Assembly: GCF_000764305.2 (NCBI RefSeq)
Contig: NW_025941401.1
Span: 62,001 to 126,000 of the forward strand
DNA: 64,000 nt
Direction: 5' to 3'
Origin: Hyalella azteca
Lineage: Eukaryota > Arthropoda > Malacostraca > Amphipoda > Hyalellidae
In this document: in pieces, positions 26,701 to 35,939 of the stretch
Layout: each line of letters opens with the position of its first letter
How positions within the stretch are numbered: position 1 is the first letter of the stretch
The notes under the pieces: model-generated
What the model was told of the DNA's origin: nothing
The model's database searches: none
Seen by the model: the letters and a program-made list of their open reading frames with translations, nothing else
Position numbers and translations under genes: made by a program

Positions 26701-29700
26701 CCTTGTCCCACTTTTGTTTCATATGCACTTAGTTTTCAATTTATTGACCAATGTATCGTGTGCAAACTAGTTGCTTTCATCAGTTTTTTAACAAACGAGC
26801 AAAAACTAGAAGCTATAAGATAGGGTAACATGGGGCAGCGAGCCCACTTCGGGTCACGGGCCCATAGCGGGTTTCTCGCTAAGTATGGCAGATATTGGCC
26901 CCTGTTCTCTACCGCTGGTCGACAGTTTCACTGGGATGAAGTGTACGGATTTACGTTTTGCTATGTGTTTGCGTTATTAAGTTATTTGCGAATAACTGTT
27001 TTAGTCCAGATAAAAATTTTTTTGCCGCTAAATAAAGTTTTTTTCCATTACTATAGATGAAGATTTTGAAATTACTTTGAATTATTTTTTCAAAGTAATA
27101 TTTATAGGGATAATTTTGAGACCAAGTTTAGACTATTAGCTTTTAAAATAAAATGTTGACACGATATAAATTGAAATGATACCTAGTGGGGGCAACGGGC
27201 CCACGCGTGTCACGGGGCAAAGCGCCCATGGTGAAGTCTTGTGTTATACATCATTAGATTTGTCTCAATGACCTTTTCAAACTATGACTAGCTTTTTGAA
27301 TTACAAATTACACTTCATATTGCATGATTTTTTNNNNNNNNNNNNNNNNNNNNNNNNNNNNNNNNNNNNNNNNNNNNNNNNNNNNNNNNNNNNNNNNNNN
27401 NNNNNNNNNNNNNNNNNNNNNNNNNNNNNNNNNNNNNNNNNNNNNNNNNNNNNNNNNNNNNNNNNNNNNNNNNNNNNNNNNNNNNNNNNATTGTTAATGG
27501 AAATCTAATGGACTTAATGTATGAGTCACTGGTGCATTAAGCAAATTCTTCGTTCTTATTTAGATTTCTCGTATCAGCCATTAAGTAATTTCCCCGCAAA
27601 AACTTTGAAGGTATTTCGAAAATCTTTCGTTTTTTGTAACAGAATATTTGATGAATTTGAAACTAAATTCCGATTTGAAAATATTTATATTATTCACTCC
27701 TCAAATTATATATTCTAGATTGATCGATATTTCATATACGTACGAAAATTATTAAGCACAACAATAGAACTAATTACTATTATTTCCTATGAAACAAAAA
27801 TTTATAGGAAAATATTTATTAAATTCCTTAATGAATATCGTCATTCATTTCAGCTGTAACGTACCAGTAATTTCATCAAAACCAATGTTCATAATACAGG
27901 GGTTGGACAAAATAAGGGGAACACCTGACATTTTGACATCGTAATTTTTGAACATGTTATAAACAATGACAGCGTGACATATTTCTATGTTTATTGTTGC
28001 GGCTAATTGCGGCTGATTTATCTTTGAACAGAATTTTCTAAGAAATTTTTGTGTCTATAACCTAAACTATAACCCATAAATGGCAAACATCCCTAACTTT
28101 CAAAGAGGCTACATTGTTGGTGCCCGTATAGCAGGTGCTAGTGTGACAGAAACTTCCCGAATGCTTGACGTTTCTCGAGGTAAATGTTGTTACTGTCACA
28201 AAAGTAATGACTGCTTTTGAAAGCGAAGGAAAAACGTCCTCATCAAAGCACAGGTCTGGTCGAAAGTTGAAGTTGTCTGGGAGAGACCGTCGGTATATAA
28301 ATCGAATTGCGAGTTGCGATCGAAAGACCAAGGCTGTTAAAATTACTGCAGACGTCAACATGAACACCTACAGAACCCAGTTTCCATTAAGACTGTCCGC
28401 CGAGAGCTGCACAGATCTGGATTCTATGGAAGAGCTGAAATTAGAAAACCTCTGGTTTCAAATTCAAATGCTTCAAAGCGTTTAGAGTGTTTAGAGTGGT
28501 GTAAATTGGCCCCTCGAGCAATGGAATAATGTTATGAAGAATCATAGTTTACCTTATTTCCAATTTTTGGCCGAGTTTACGTTTGGAGACAGCCAAAAGA
28601 GTCATTTAATTTCGACTGCCTCCTCCCAACCGTGAAACTTCGCGGTGGATCTGTGATGATCTGAGGTGCTATTTCTTGGAAATCCGAAGGACCATTGATT
28701 TTTCTTCATGGAAGAATCAACAGCTATGACTATTTAGTAATTTTGGAGGACCAAGTTCATGCAAAGGTTCAAGCACTGATTCCGGAATGGAACACCGTCA
28801 TTCAAGATGATAATGCCTCGATCCATACAGCTGGAATTGTTAAAAAATGACACGAGGATCATTCTAATGAAGTCTTTATTCAGAAATTTCAGAGATGAAA
28901 ATCAAAAGTCAATTCCCGCCGTTATCGTTTTTAAAAGAGCTGTAGGGCGTATTGATTGAAGAATGGGTTAAAATTCCTTTGGAAACATGCAATTCGTAAC
29001 TTGTATGAATCTGAACGTTTAATTACCTCGGAGAATTGATGCTGCAATTGCCGCAAAAGGTGGGCCTACACTGGGCCTACAAATCCACAAATATATTTTG
29101 TGGATTTCTCTGGTGCTTCCCTTGTTTTGTCTAACCCCTTTTTATGTCTTCATTATATATTTTTAAATAATATTATTTGAAGCGTTTGTGAGATTACCTA
29201 CTTCATTCCTGCAAGTATATTTTTCCGTCAATTTTATTTTTTTAATAATTTATATGATTCTCTATGGATTAAGACTTCAGTACGTTCACTTGCTCCATGC
29301 ACAGCTTGTACGATCGCTTGCTCTTTTTAACTATAACCCAATTTGCCTTATACAGCATGAATTGTTGTATGTGACTGAATTGATACCAGCAGCTGCACTC
29401 ATACAAGATATTTTTTTTGCATATAAGTGGGATTATTATAATGATTTGCATATAATCGCGAGCGGCCTTTACGTTTGGTCGCGGGTGCATTCCGAAATTA
29501 AGTCATTTGTCTTTTGAACTTTGAAATGCACGTTTGGGAATCGTCCTGAATAAATATTAGCATGAGGCATATTGCACTTCAAAGCGAGCTTCGCTGCTTC
29601 CACATGAGCCTGCCTCTATTGTACCAAAGCTGCCTAAGAAATTAATCTCTGGACAGATAATGCTGGTTGTCATAAGATTCAATGTATAAATTTCCAGCAG

Positions 29701-30580
29701 AGTCAATTCCAAATTGAGTAGGAGGACATATGCATTGGAATTTTTCACAATCTTCAATTGAATTCAAAAGGAATTGCTCAGGGGAATAGTTAATATGTGT
29801 GGTTGTGTGCTCATCTATTAAGTAAATAAGAAACTAATTTAGATAATTTGTATTCAATATGCAAGCGTGGAAATGATATCGTAAAATTGTACAAACACTC
29901 TACCTGGTTTCTTCATATAAACTCCACATCTACGTCTTTTAATAATTACTAATTAGCCGATGTCATATTTAGTCCTGGCTTCGTCATTAACTGTTTGTTT
30001 TTTTGCCAAAATTTCATTCATATGAAACAAATTTATTTATTTATTTTGCATAGACAATTTTAAAATATTTCAATAACGACCACAAATGAATATATTTAAT
30101 TAACGCAACAATAGTTATATAGTCTCTCGTCGCATAACTTTGTTCTCTAGGACGGCATTACTAGGAAAGAGTCACATCCCAAAAAACAATATCTAGTATG
30201 AAAATAAGGACTTATTTAGCAGGTCTTCTATGAATTTAGGTTCTAAAATAAATTAGGAAATAAGAGTGTTCATATGGGTTCAAACAGTGGGAATAAAACA
30301 GTTAATTCCTTCGACAAAATATAATTTTTAATTTAATTAAATGATCTGTAATTTTATTTATTGAATAATTTTCCTTGCATAATTGATACGCAATCATTAG
30401 CAAGGAAATATTTGACAATTTAAAAAAAACTGGATGAACATCTGAGCAAAAATTGTTGTTTTTCTACATTTTATTTGAAAATTTATTTATTTATTTTGAT
30501 GATAAGCCAAAAAACTCACCTGTGTGGATGTTGAACACCACAGCGAACATCATCGACCAGTTTATTCGTGTAGATTTCAT
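11462..30580 (-). CDS. Beaten-path-like two-Ig secreted/surface protein gene
   Basis: This minus-strand spliced gene encodes a Beat-family Ig protein; in flies these secreted or membrane-anchored proteins bind Side-family receptors and regulate axon fasciculation (family knowledge). Coding exons in transcript order: signal exon (23877-23937, duplicate 30520-30580), Ig1 exon (16487-16689, duplicate 24324-24526), Ig1 end (13401-13536), Ig2 start (13031-13164), Ig2 end (11462-11738). Phases agree throughout (1, 0, 1, 0). Ig1 carries Cys45, Trp59 and Cys112; Ig2 carries Cys159 and Cys225. Beat hallmarks are RWYQGLNEIYRWTP, CEVSAEAPAF and the GL...Y..GD...C.S...P..L..YING run. About 270 residues are supported. 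The C-terminus is open: either a donor at 11461 leads to an unseen exon, or the frame reads through to a stop at 11370. The 5' part is duplicated in tandem. Confidence 0.85.
12530..12990. repeat. Degenerate tandem repeat in the Beat-like intron 4
   Basis: About ten imperfect copies of a roughly 40-50 bp unit built around TGTATGCTACTGATAAATGATC. Spacing and sequence are degenerate, so this is an old array. It ends just before the Ig2-start exon (13031-13164). Confidence 0.75.
13031..13164 (-). CDS. Beat-like gene, exon 4 (first half of Ig2)
   Basis: The acceptor is GGGGTTGCAG and the exon enters in phase 1, completing a Thr codon. It reads LPKSIPQFEGLQPQYREGDW and ends LEVYINGEM at the donor ATG|GTGGGG. 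It matches the Beat Ig2 start: LP..P...GL...Y..GD then a Cys (Cys159) and the YING segment. The exon leaves phase 0, as the next exon needs. The donor is weak (GTGGGG), but no better one is in frame. Confidence 0.82.
13401..13536 (-). CDS. Beat-like gene, exon 3 (end of Ig1)
   Basis: The acceptor is TTGTTTTAG and the exon enters in phase 0 with 45 codons plus one base; the donor is A|GTGAGT. It reads VRLTNVRHEAAGLFRCEVSA followed by EAPAFRTVYGEKELKVV. The CEVSAEAP.F.T string is the most diagnostic Beat-family sequence and holds the second Ig1 cysteine (Cys112). Confidence 0.88.
14000..16299. other. Beat-like intron 2, no recognisable element
   Basis: AT-rich intronic DNA on the minus-strand gene. 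ORFs at 14211-14531 and 15227-15846 show no domain and are probably chance frames. A GC-richer patch lies at about 14370-14480 without an identifiable product. Confidence 0.4.
16300..16393. repeat. CGCCTCATT short tandem repeat at a duplication edge
   Basis: Six or so imperfect copies of CGCCTCATTCTCG and CGCCTCATTCAAATT stand side by side. The last copy (AAAAGCCTCATTCTCG, from about 16376) is where the large segmental duplication starts; the same string recurs at 24213. Local repetition may have seeded the breakpoint. Confidence 0.75.
16487..16689 (-). CDS. Beat-like gene, exon 2 copy A (Ig1)
   Basis: The acceptor is CCCGCAG; the exon enters in phase 1, completing Gly21, and is 203 nt long. 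The donor is AAT|GTAAGAG and leaves phase 0. It reads VALNITEVKVPEWVEAGSS, then DLRC (Cys45) and ALRWYQGLNEIYRWTP, with one N-glycosylation site (NIT). The WYQG..E.YR..P string is typical of Beat Ig1. It is identical in protein to copy B (24324-24526), differing by one silent Leu codon base. Confidence 0.88.
18055..18110. other. Hairpin-forming intronic palindrome, copy A
   Basis: GGCTTACGATATCATAAGCC is an almost perfect 20-bp palindrome in the intron. The counterpart in copy B (near 26473) reads GGCTTACGACATCATAAGCC, with one mismatch more. It is bounded by GAGG and CTCTG. It may be a binding site or simply chance. Confidence 0.4.
18485..19495. other. Beat-like intron, unit-1-specific DNA
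   Basis: Sequence between the A-matching part and the D1-matching part of unit 1. Nothing recognisable was found. Several minus-strand ORFs are short and lack domains. Confidence 0.35.
19497..19697. repeat. 36-bp minisatellite, open on both strands
   Basis: Five to six units of 36 bp (GATGAGAGAACGAAGATGTCATTACCAGATATGACT type). Because 36 is a multiple of 3, both strands keep long frames: TDERTKMSLPDM on the plus strand and SFSHQSYLVMTS on the minus. These are repeat products, not genes. Confidence 0.9.
19830..19930. repeat. Short tandem repeat (CACCCTTAATATTATA)
   Basis: Three to four imperfect copies of a roughly 30-bp unit containing CTACATTCCACCCTTAATAT. It is intronic to the Beat-like gene. 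Confidence 0.65.
21110..21620. repeat. Degenerate roughly 60-bp repeat
   Basis: Imperfect copies of a unit with the pattern GTACCTAGTAATCATTTTC, then GCAAAAATCATTTTCTAAAGA. About eight can be followed, with strong divergence. No coding content. Confidence 0.5.
22136..22786 (+). mobile_element. Tc1-like transposon remnant, 3'-truncated (copy 1)
   Basis: It begins with the terminal inverted repeat CAGGGGTTGGACAAAATAAG after a TA dinucleotide. The 5' part of a Tc1-type transposase follows: an N-terminal helix-turn-helix region (NFQRGYIVGARIAG, then a frameshift, then SEGKTSSSKHRSGRKLKLSG). It is interrupted by frameshifts and stops. From about 22787 the sequence departs from the copy at 27897-29142, so the catalytic half and right terminal repeat are missing here. 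Confidence 0.8.
23877..23937 (-). CDS. Beat-like gene, exon 1 copy D1 (signal peptide)
   Basis: ATG at 23937 opens MKSTRINWSMMFAVVFNIHT, with a hydrophobic core WSMMFAVVF typical of a short signal peptide; the predicted cleavage is near residues 21-23. The donor is CACACAG|GTGAGT and leaves phase 1, exactly what the Ig1 exon needs. The sequence is identical to the copy at 30520-30580. It lies between Ig1 copies B and A, so in transcripts from the outer promoter it would sit inside an intron. Confidence 0.8.
24324..24526 (-). CDS. Beat-like gene, exon 2 copy B (Ig1)
   Basis: The same 203-nt exon as at 16487-16689, with intact acceptor (CCCGCAG) and donor (GTAAGAG). Only one base differs inside the exon (TTG to TTA, Leu, silent). 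Since 203 is not a multiple of 3, joining copy B to copy A would break the frame, so at most one can be used per mRNA. Confidence 0.83.
25454..26030. other. Segment present only in duplication unit 2
   Basis: About 575 bp separates the two regions that are contiguous in unit 1 (junction near 17613). It includes a GC-richer portion (25454-25690). No terminal repeats or target duplication are apparent, so a deletion from unit 1 is more likely than an insertion here. No confident ORF. Confidence 0.6.
26828..27232. mobile_element. Candidate DNA-transposon remnant with GGGCC-rich ends
   Basis: Two GC-rich blocks in AT-rich DNA resemble each other: GGGGCAGCGAGCCCACTTCG at about 26832 and GGGGCAACGGGCCCACGCGT at about 27188, each followed by GTCACGGG. 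They bracket about 340 bp of AT-rich sequence. The arrangement resembles ends of a non-autonomous element, but the two blocks are direct rather than inverted and the gap lies close by. Confidence 0.3.
27334..27489. other. Assembly gap (run of N)
   Basis: 156 unknown bases inside unit 2 of the Beat-like duplication, right where the unit-1-specific segment would be expected. The true size is unknown. The apparent ORF that crosses it has no meaning. Confidence 0.99.
27897..29142 (+). mobile_element. Tc1-like transposon, full length but inactive
   Basis: Left terminal inverted repeat CAGGGGTTGGACAAAATAAG and right end TTGTTTTGTCTAACCCC, with TA on both sides, about 1.25 kb as expected for Tc1/mariner. 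The transposase frame is broken by frameshifts and several stops. Remnants of the N-terminal DNA-binding part (NFQRGYIVGARIAG, SGRKLKLSG) and of the catalytic DNA-cleaving part (QDDNASIHTA-like, in a broken frame) can be made out. The left half matches 22136-22786, so insertion predates the segmental duplication. Confidence 0.85.
29145..29835. other. Unit-2-specific intron DNA right of the Tc1 element
   Basis: This stretch has no counterpart in unit 1, where about 400 unrelated bases (22787-23190) occupy the place. Overlapping ORFs on both strands (29188-29517) have no recognisable domain. Confidence 0.4.
30520..30580 (-). CDS. Beat-like gene, exon 1 copy D2 (signal peptide)
   Basis: Identical in sequence to 23877-23937, with the same donor. 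It is the outermost 5' coding exon of the gene. A transcript from here could splice to Ig1 copy B or, skipping it, to copy A. Upstream 5' UTR and promoter were not identified. Confidence 0.8.
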
Positions 30581-31107
30581 TGTTGAATTTGCACACAATT
30601 TATGAACTCCAGTACACGGATCAGGGTCACCTCTGAACAAGCTTTAATGGTTATTTATTTCCTTCATTTTGAATTCATTACTTGGTGATTATGTAAGCCA
30701 TTTAAATTTACATTATCTAAATCAAATAAATTGAGAAAGTTATCATTAGACTGATTAAATAATCTGCAGTGACCTGAAACTGAAATATTTGTTGATATTA
30801 AATAATATTAAAAATCAAGGCATAGTTTGAAATATTTGCTTATGGAAAGCGACATTGAAAAGCAACATATTTACTGTGCGGCTAGAATGCTCGTATTTTC
30901 ACATTTTTCCAGAATTGATTTAAGAATAACCACAGAAACGTGTAAAAAATATACATGATTCTATTGTCTTTCTGTTAGTATACTAACAATACAACTAGAG
31001 TCTGATTATACTCATATTTCACGAGCACAAGCATGGCATGGAGGAGATGTGCAACATATTAAACGTTTTGAACGAGAGTTCGTATTACTCTGGGGAAATG
31101 AAAGTGA

Positions 31108-31395
31108 ATATGCCCTCAGTGCACTCGTATGCCCTCAGTGCACTAGTATGCCCTCAGGGCACTAGTATGCCCTCAGTGCACTAGTATGCCCTCAGGGCAC
31201 TAGTATGCCCTCAGGGCACTAGTATGCCCTCAGTGCACTAGTATGCCCTCAGTGCACTCGTGAGCCCTCAGTGCACTCGTGAGCCCTCAGTGCACTCGTA
31301 TACCCTCAGTGCACTCGTGAGCCCTCAGTGCACTCAGTTCACTTAGCACACTTGATGCCCCTGTGCCCTGAATGCACTGAATGCACTGAATGAAT
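31108..31395. repeat. 19-bp minisatellite
   Basis: About 12 units of TATGCCCTCAGTGCACTAG, with variants GGGCAC for GTGCAC and GAGCCC for TATGCCC. It decays into TGCACTGAATGCACTGAATG. The GTGCAC core is palindromic. It lies just upstream (5') of the Beat-like gene. Confidence 0.9.
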
Positions 31396-31399
31396 CGCG

Positions 31400-32080
31400 T
31401 CAGGTATTTGATTTCAGTGAGTCTCTCTCATTAAGGAACTTCTGGCTGCGAGAGCATTAAGGGCTGAGAGTTCCAACCTAATGAGGACCTAAGAGTTCAA
31501 CGCACGACTTAAGGAGCTATTCATCGAACTAATATCATCTGCGCTGCAATCTTAAGCGCTCATAAAACTTCAAAATTGATCATTATGAATAAATCAAAGC
31601 GTAAAAGTTATGTAGGGTGGTGTGCACAATGATAGTTTCATTAAGATACATGGCAGTGTGACACTAAATTATAAATAATATCATCAATAATAACGCTATT
31701 CCCATCGAAAATGTAAATTTCTTAGTCCAAAACAATTGAAGCTGTAAAATGCGTCGAACTTCCGTTGGAAATCTATAATAAGCATTTCTCAAGACATTAT
31801 TTCCACCATAATAAGGGAAATTTAAATACAATTTGTTTCTATATGTGGATTTGCATCGATTCAAGATTTATCTCAATATATATATTTTATCCAAATGTCC
31901 GGCTACGGAATGCCAATGAATAGGCTATGGCGAGCGTAATTTCATGAAAAGCGTTCGAATAATCAGGCTTAAAAGAAAACATATTCGATTAATTGGCTCG
32001 TAGCTACGCTTGTTCTCCGCCGTCATGAAACTCCTTCCTTGTGTGAGATGACCAGGCGCCGCGGTAACGCGGTCGCCTGC
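31400..32080. other. Non-coding stretch between two arrays
   Basis: Possible upstream region of the minus-strand Beat-like gene. No core promoter could be pinned down and no ORF is convincing. Confidence 0.3.
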
Positions 32081-32081
32081 A

Positions 32082-32690
32082 GACGAAACTGAAGTCTGCA
32101 ACAGACGAGATTCATGTCTGCTATAGGCGACTCATCTCTGCTACAGACGAGACACAGGTCTACTACAGGCAAGACTCAGGTCTGCTACAGACGAGACACA
32201 GGTCTACTTCAGGCGGGACTCAGGTCTATATCAGGCGAGACTCAGGTCCGCTACAGACGAGACTCAGGTCTGCTACAGACGAGACTCTGCCTGCTGCAGG
32301 TTCAGCATTAGTGCATGCGTTCACTGCAGCACCAGCGCACTCTCAAGTGTTCAACAGACGAGACTCAGGTCTACTTCAGGCGAGACTCAGGTCTGCTACA
32401 GACGAGACTCAAGTCTTTTGCAGACGAGACTCAGGTCTGCTACAAACGAGACTCAGGTCCACTACAGACGAGACTTAAGTCTGCTACAGACGAGACTTAA
32501 GTCTTCTACAGACGAGATTCGGCCTGCTACCAGGCGAGACTACGACTGCTGTAGAAGAGAATTAAATCTGCTGCAAACGAGACTACAACTGCTGTAGAAG
32601 AGACTTGTATCTGATGCAAACGAGACTACGACTGCTGTAGAAGAGACTCAGGTCTGCTACAGACGAGACTCTGCCTGCTGCAGGTGCAGC
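32082..32690. repeat. 22-bp minisatellite with hairpin units and a higher-order insert
   Basis: Roughly 20 units of CAGACGAGACTCAGGTCTGCTA. Each contains AGAC-TCAG-GTCT and CAGAC...GTCTG, so every unit can fold back on itself. A separate segment (GTGCATGCGTTCACTGCAGC and beyond) interrupts the array at about 32311-32353 and recurs at about 32695-32737, giving a higher-order repeat of about 384 bp. Short plus-strand ORFs are repeat products. Confidence 0.9.
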
Positions 32691-32739
32691 AGCAGTGCAT
32701 GTGCTCACTGCAGCAGCAGCGCACTCTCAAGTGTTCAGA

Positions 32740-33895
32740 TGAAGTACCCAACTTTACACATTTTCGTGGTGACAAATAGGAGCTTTGTAAGATTATTTGT
32801 GCTTCTGCAAACCACAAAACTTGGACCTGCACAACAAACCCGCTTTCTGTAATAAGATTCTCAGCCGGCCATGACTTTAACCACGAGAAAATGCAATGTC
32901 ATCTTTGCCGCAGCTGCTCGAGTTTAGCTCTTCAATTCAAGTTTTCGTGGCATGCAAATAGAAAAAATTTTTCCATACATGTTCATTGAAATATAATTTA
33001 TCTCATGTGACCACATATATCAAATTTGTAAAGTATATTTTCACAAAAATTTAAGAACCCAGTGATAAATAATAATACATATATGCAGTAAACAAGCCTT
33101 TCGTTAATTATTGCCAATATACCTAATCCCTATATGTAGAGAAATTAACTTTGATGCAGTGCGATGAATGTGCATGAGTAATTTAAAATATCTTTACACC
33201 ACCAGCAAAATATTTTGCCTCCTTTTCATATTTTTTGCTTAAACATTTCATTTTATTGGCAGCGTTTTTTTTAATAGAGAAATGTACTTTTGAATAATCA
33301 AAAAGAAGCAGGCCACAACGACATAAACGTTTAAATAAAATGCAATCCCTGCTTTAAAATTGTCCCGGAACAGTTTGTGAATGCTGCAATGAGCGCCTGC
33401 AGTCTGGTTATCGAGTTACGTGCATATCAAGTAATTACACGCACATTTATGTACATGATGTAGCAACTTGAAAAATGATGCATCACTAAAAATTTGCTGG
33501 TTATGGTACAAAATTCGACATTATTTTAAAAATAATTTATCCAGGCTACATTGATGACATTTTGGAGAAAACGAGCAGAAAATTACCACGAGCGTAGAAG
33601 ATGTTCTCGTTTATTTTACGCCTCCCTACCATATACAGTCAGTTTAGGAATTGCAAAATTCAATGCTCCTGCTTTGGTTAATGCAAATTGACTTCAATTA
33701 ACGCCTAAAATAAATGTATATAGATCGAGTATTGACGCACATATGCAATTATAATAGCAAAAACTTCATTCGTGTTATACACTAAAGAGTTCAAATAGTT
33801 CTTCACATATTTAATATCGTGATTTATGAACTGTTCACGCGCGCACCCGAGCGATCACTGACAGGAACGCTGTAACACAGACCTCCTGCCTTTGC
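32740..33895. other. Non-coding stretch
   Basis: AT-rich sequence without a supportable gene, element or repeat. Confidence 0.4.
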
Positions 33896-33914
33896 GACAG
33901 CCGGCATCTGACTG

Positions 33915-34092
33915 GAACGTTTTCGCTGACCTCAGGTCAAAGGGGGCCGTGTCAAACGCCTTCAACTCAAATTATTGTTGCAGGAGATTGTTCGAAGCTT
34001 TCTGAACGNTTTCGCTGACCTCAGGTCAAAGGGGGCCGTGTCAAATGCCTTCAACTCAAATTATTATGGCAGAAGATTGTTCCAAACTTTCT
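33915..34092. repeat. 89-bp tandem duplication carrying a nuclear-receptor-type motif
   Basis: Two copies (33915-34003 and 34004-34092) with few differences; one N stands at 34009 in the second. Each contains TGACCTCAGGTCAAAGGGGG: an everted AGGTCA pair spaced by one base, overlapping an AGGTCA-A-AGGGGG direct-repeat-like site. Binding is inference from motif shape. Confidence 0.8.
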
Positions 34093-34099
34093 GAACGGG

Positions 34100-34815
34100 T
34101 ATCCGAACATTGCTACAGTTTCAATATAGAAAAGTTTTATATTTATGGGTAGAAGAGAGGTGAAGGAGTAACCACACGCAGTGCTTGCGGTAATGACCGA
34201 TATTAAGGTTATGAACGACTACTGTATGCTTAACATATTCGATCGGGAAATTTTACCGCACAGTTGAAATTTACCAGTAATGACAGCATTAGAACTTATT
34301 GAGCCATTTTATAGAATGTTTACTATAACAAGCACAGCTATAAACGCATCAGCTCACGTGCATCTTATTTCTTCCTAAATTTGTTTCATAGATCATGATT
34401 CATTGAAGGTCTTTACAACATAGTCACTTAGTTATATAGTTCGTTTCTTATTTACGGACAATGAGTGATTTTGAACTTCATTATAAGGAAAATTTTTACC
34501 AAATAAGGACAAAATTCAACCGCAGTTTTGGTTGAATGTGTGCCATGATTTAATGTGTCTGCTTACTGAAAGGAAAACTTCCACTAACCTCTGGTTGTCA
34601 ATTCAAAATAAATATGTAATTTTACTTCCATCTTGTCATAAAGAACGAGTTTACAATTGAAAAATTAGTTAAAGATTCCATCAACCGAAATATTGATGGC
34701 TAATATATACGATCATAAACCGCAAGTTAAGTTTTAAAATCGACGTGTAACTTGAGATCACAATCGCGCGTAAAAGCATAGGATTAACAAAAGAACTTTC
34801 GACAGCGCGAAGTCA
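34100..34815. other. Non-coding stretch
   Basis: AT-rich; nothing recognisable. Confidence 0.4.
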
Positions 34816-34816
34816 G

Positions 34817-34862
<46 letters not shown>
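34817..34862. repeat. (TTA)n microsatellite
   Basis: About 15 uninterrupted copies of the trinucleotide ATT/TTA. Confidence 0.97.
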
Positions 34863-34864
<2 letters not shown>

Positions 34865-34869
34865 CAGCC

Positions 34870-35855
34870 GTTATCGCTCAGCTTTGCCTCAGGCGTTGAA
34901 TGTAATGCCGAAGGGGTTCAACTGAGGAAGCAATGTTGACTTAGGCGCTCATCAACAACTTTGTTACTCCGCTGCTCATTAAATGCTTTGAAATCTAATT
35001 AGTGATGTTAGATCGCGGCTTGGCGTATGAAGGGAGGTGTCTGGATCAAAACTAATGAGATGAATCATGTTAATTTGTCGTTATCACAATTCAATATGAT
35101 CTTCATTAGCTTTTTTCATACATCAAATGTGATCGAACTATAACAATGAATTGAAATTAAAACTATACTCCATTAGAATATTAATTCATTTTTAGCCATT
35201 CACGTAAGCCCTCTCATTATCATCAGTAGATAAATGAAATGCAATCATATATCTCTGTAAAAATAAAGCATCTATGTTAGAGCATTGAACTTATAGTCAT
35301 GTGATCATAAATTTGTCAGTATGTTATCACCATTTAAACAAAAACTTTCTCAAGCAGCACTGGAAAGAAAACATAATATTATTGGGACGAAATAATTAAT
35401 GAATTTAATTGTCATAAACCCCATTCTGTCATTCATGAAATCGCCTGTTATATGTGTTATTAAGACCTTCCGAGTAATTTTTCGGCAACAGGACACCTGA
35501 AGCTTCAAATAGGTCTATTATACTAACTACATGAAAATTATAACAAAACTCGAGTTGTGACTCATTATCGTATTATTTGTTCTGACTATTATATAACGTT
35601 ACATGAGATTTGATTCTTGCGATGTGTTTTGTCACTTGCTAGAAAAGTTTCTCTTACCTGTTACAAATGAAAATACATTAAATTGTTCCATTATTAAAGG
35701 AGAAATAATCTCTGTAAGCATTAGAGTAACATGTAATTTCCCTTTTTTTCTGCCTTTAATGTTCTTCTGTGGTGAAATATATGCATGGGAACAACATAGC
35801 CGCTCGCTCTGTCACGATCAATAACCCAACCAAAACACTGCCACTTGCACAATCA
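34870..35855. other. Non-coding stretch
   Basis: AT-rich. The ORF at 35603-35824 has no domain and no splice support. Confidence 0.4.
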
Positions 35856-35860
35856 TACCG

Positions 35861-35935
35861 CGCAGCAGCAGCAGCAATAACAGCAATAGCAGCAGTAGCA
35901 ATAGCAGCAATGTCAGCAACAGCTGCAGCGTCAGC
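35861..35935. repeat. Imperfect (CAG/CAA) trinucleotide tract
   Basis: Roughly 22 triplets of CAG, CAA, TAG and GCA character. Stops (TAA, TAG) interrupt the CAG frame, so it is not a polyglutamine tract in its present state. Confidence 0.85.
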
Positions 35936-35939
35936 ACTA

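Larger units (their letters stand above)
24213..30854. repeat. Segmental tandem duplication, unit 2
   Basis: Second copy of the Beat-like 5' region. Its left part (24213 to about 26830) matches 16376 to about 18400, and its right part (27489-30854) matches 21718-24212. Differences: 25454 to about 26030 is present here but missing in unit 1; the unit-1 segment of about 18400-21717 is absent or in the gap; the Tc1-like element is full length here and truncated in unit 1. The sequence returns to single copy at about 30855. Confidence 0.88.

Noticed and set aside
27284..27508. 74-codon ORF across the N run
   Set aside because: Most of it is unknown bases; no evidence of coding.
22288..28485. Plus- and minus-strand ORFs of 101-106 codons occurring twice
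   Set aside because: They are pieces of the broken Tc1-like transposase and its antisense, duplicated with the segment.
35861..35935. Polyglutamine-coding exon
   Set aside because: TAA and TAG interrupt the CAG frame and no flanking coding sequence or splice sites fit.
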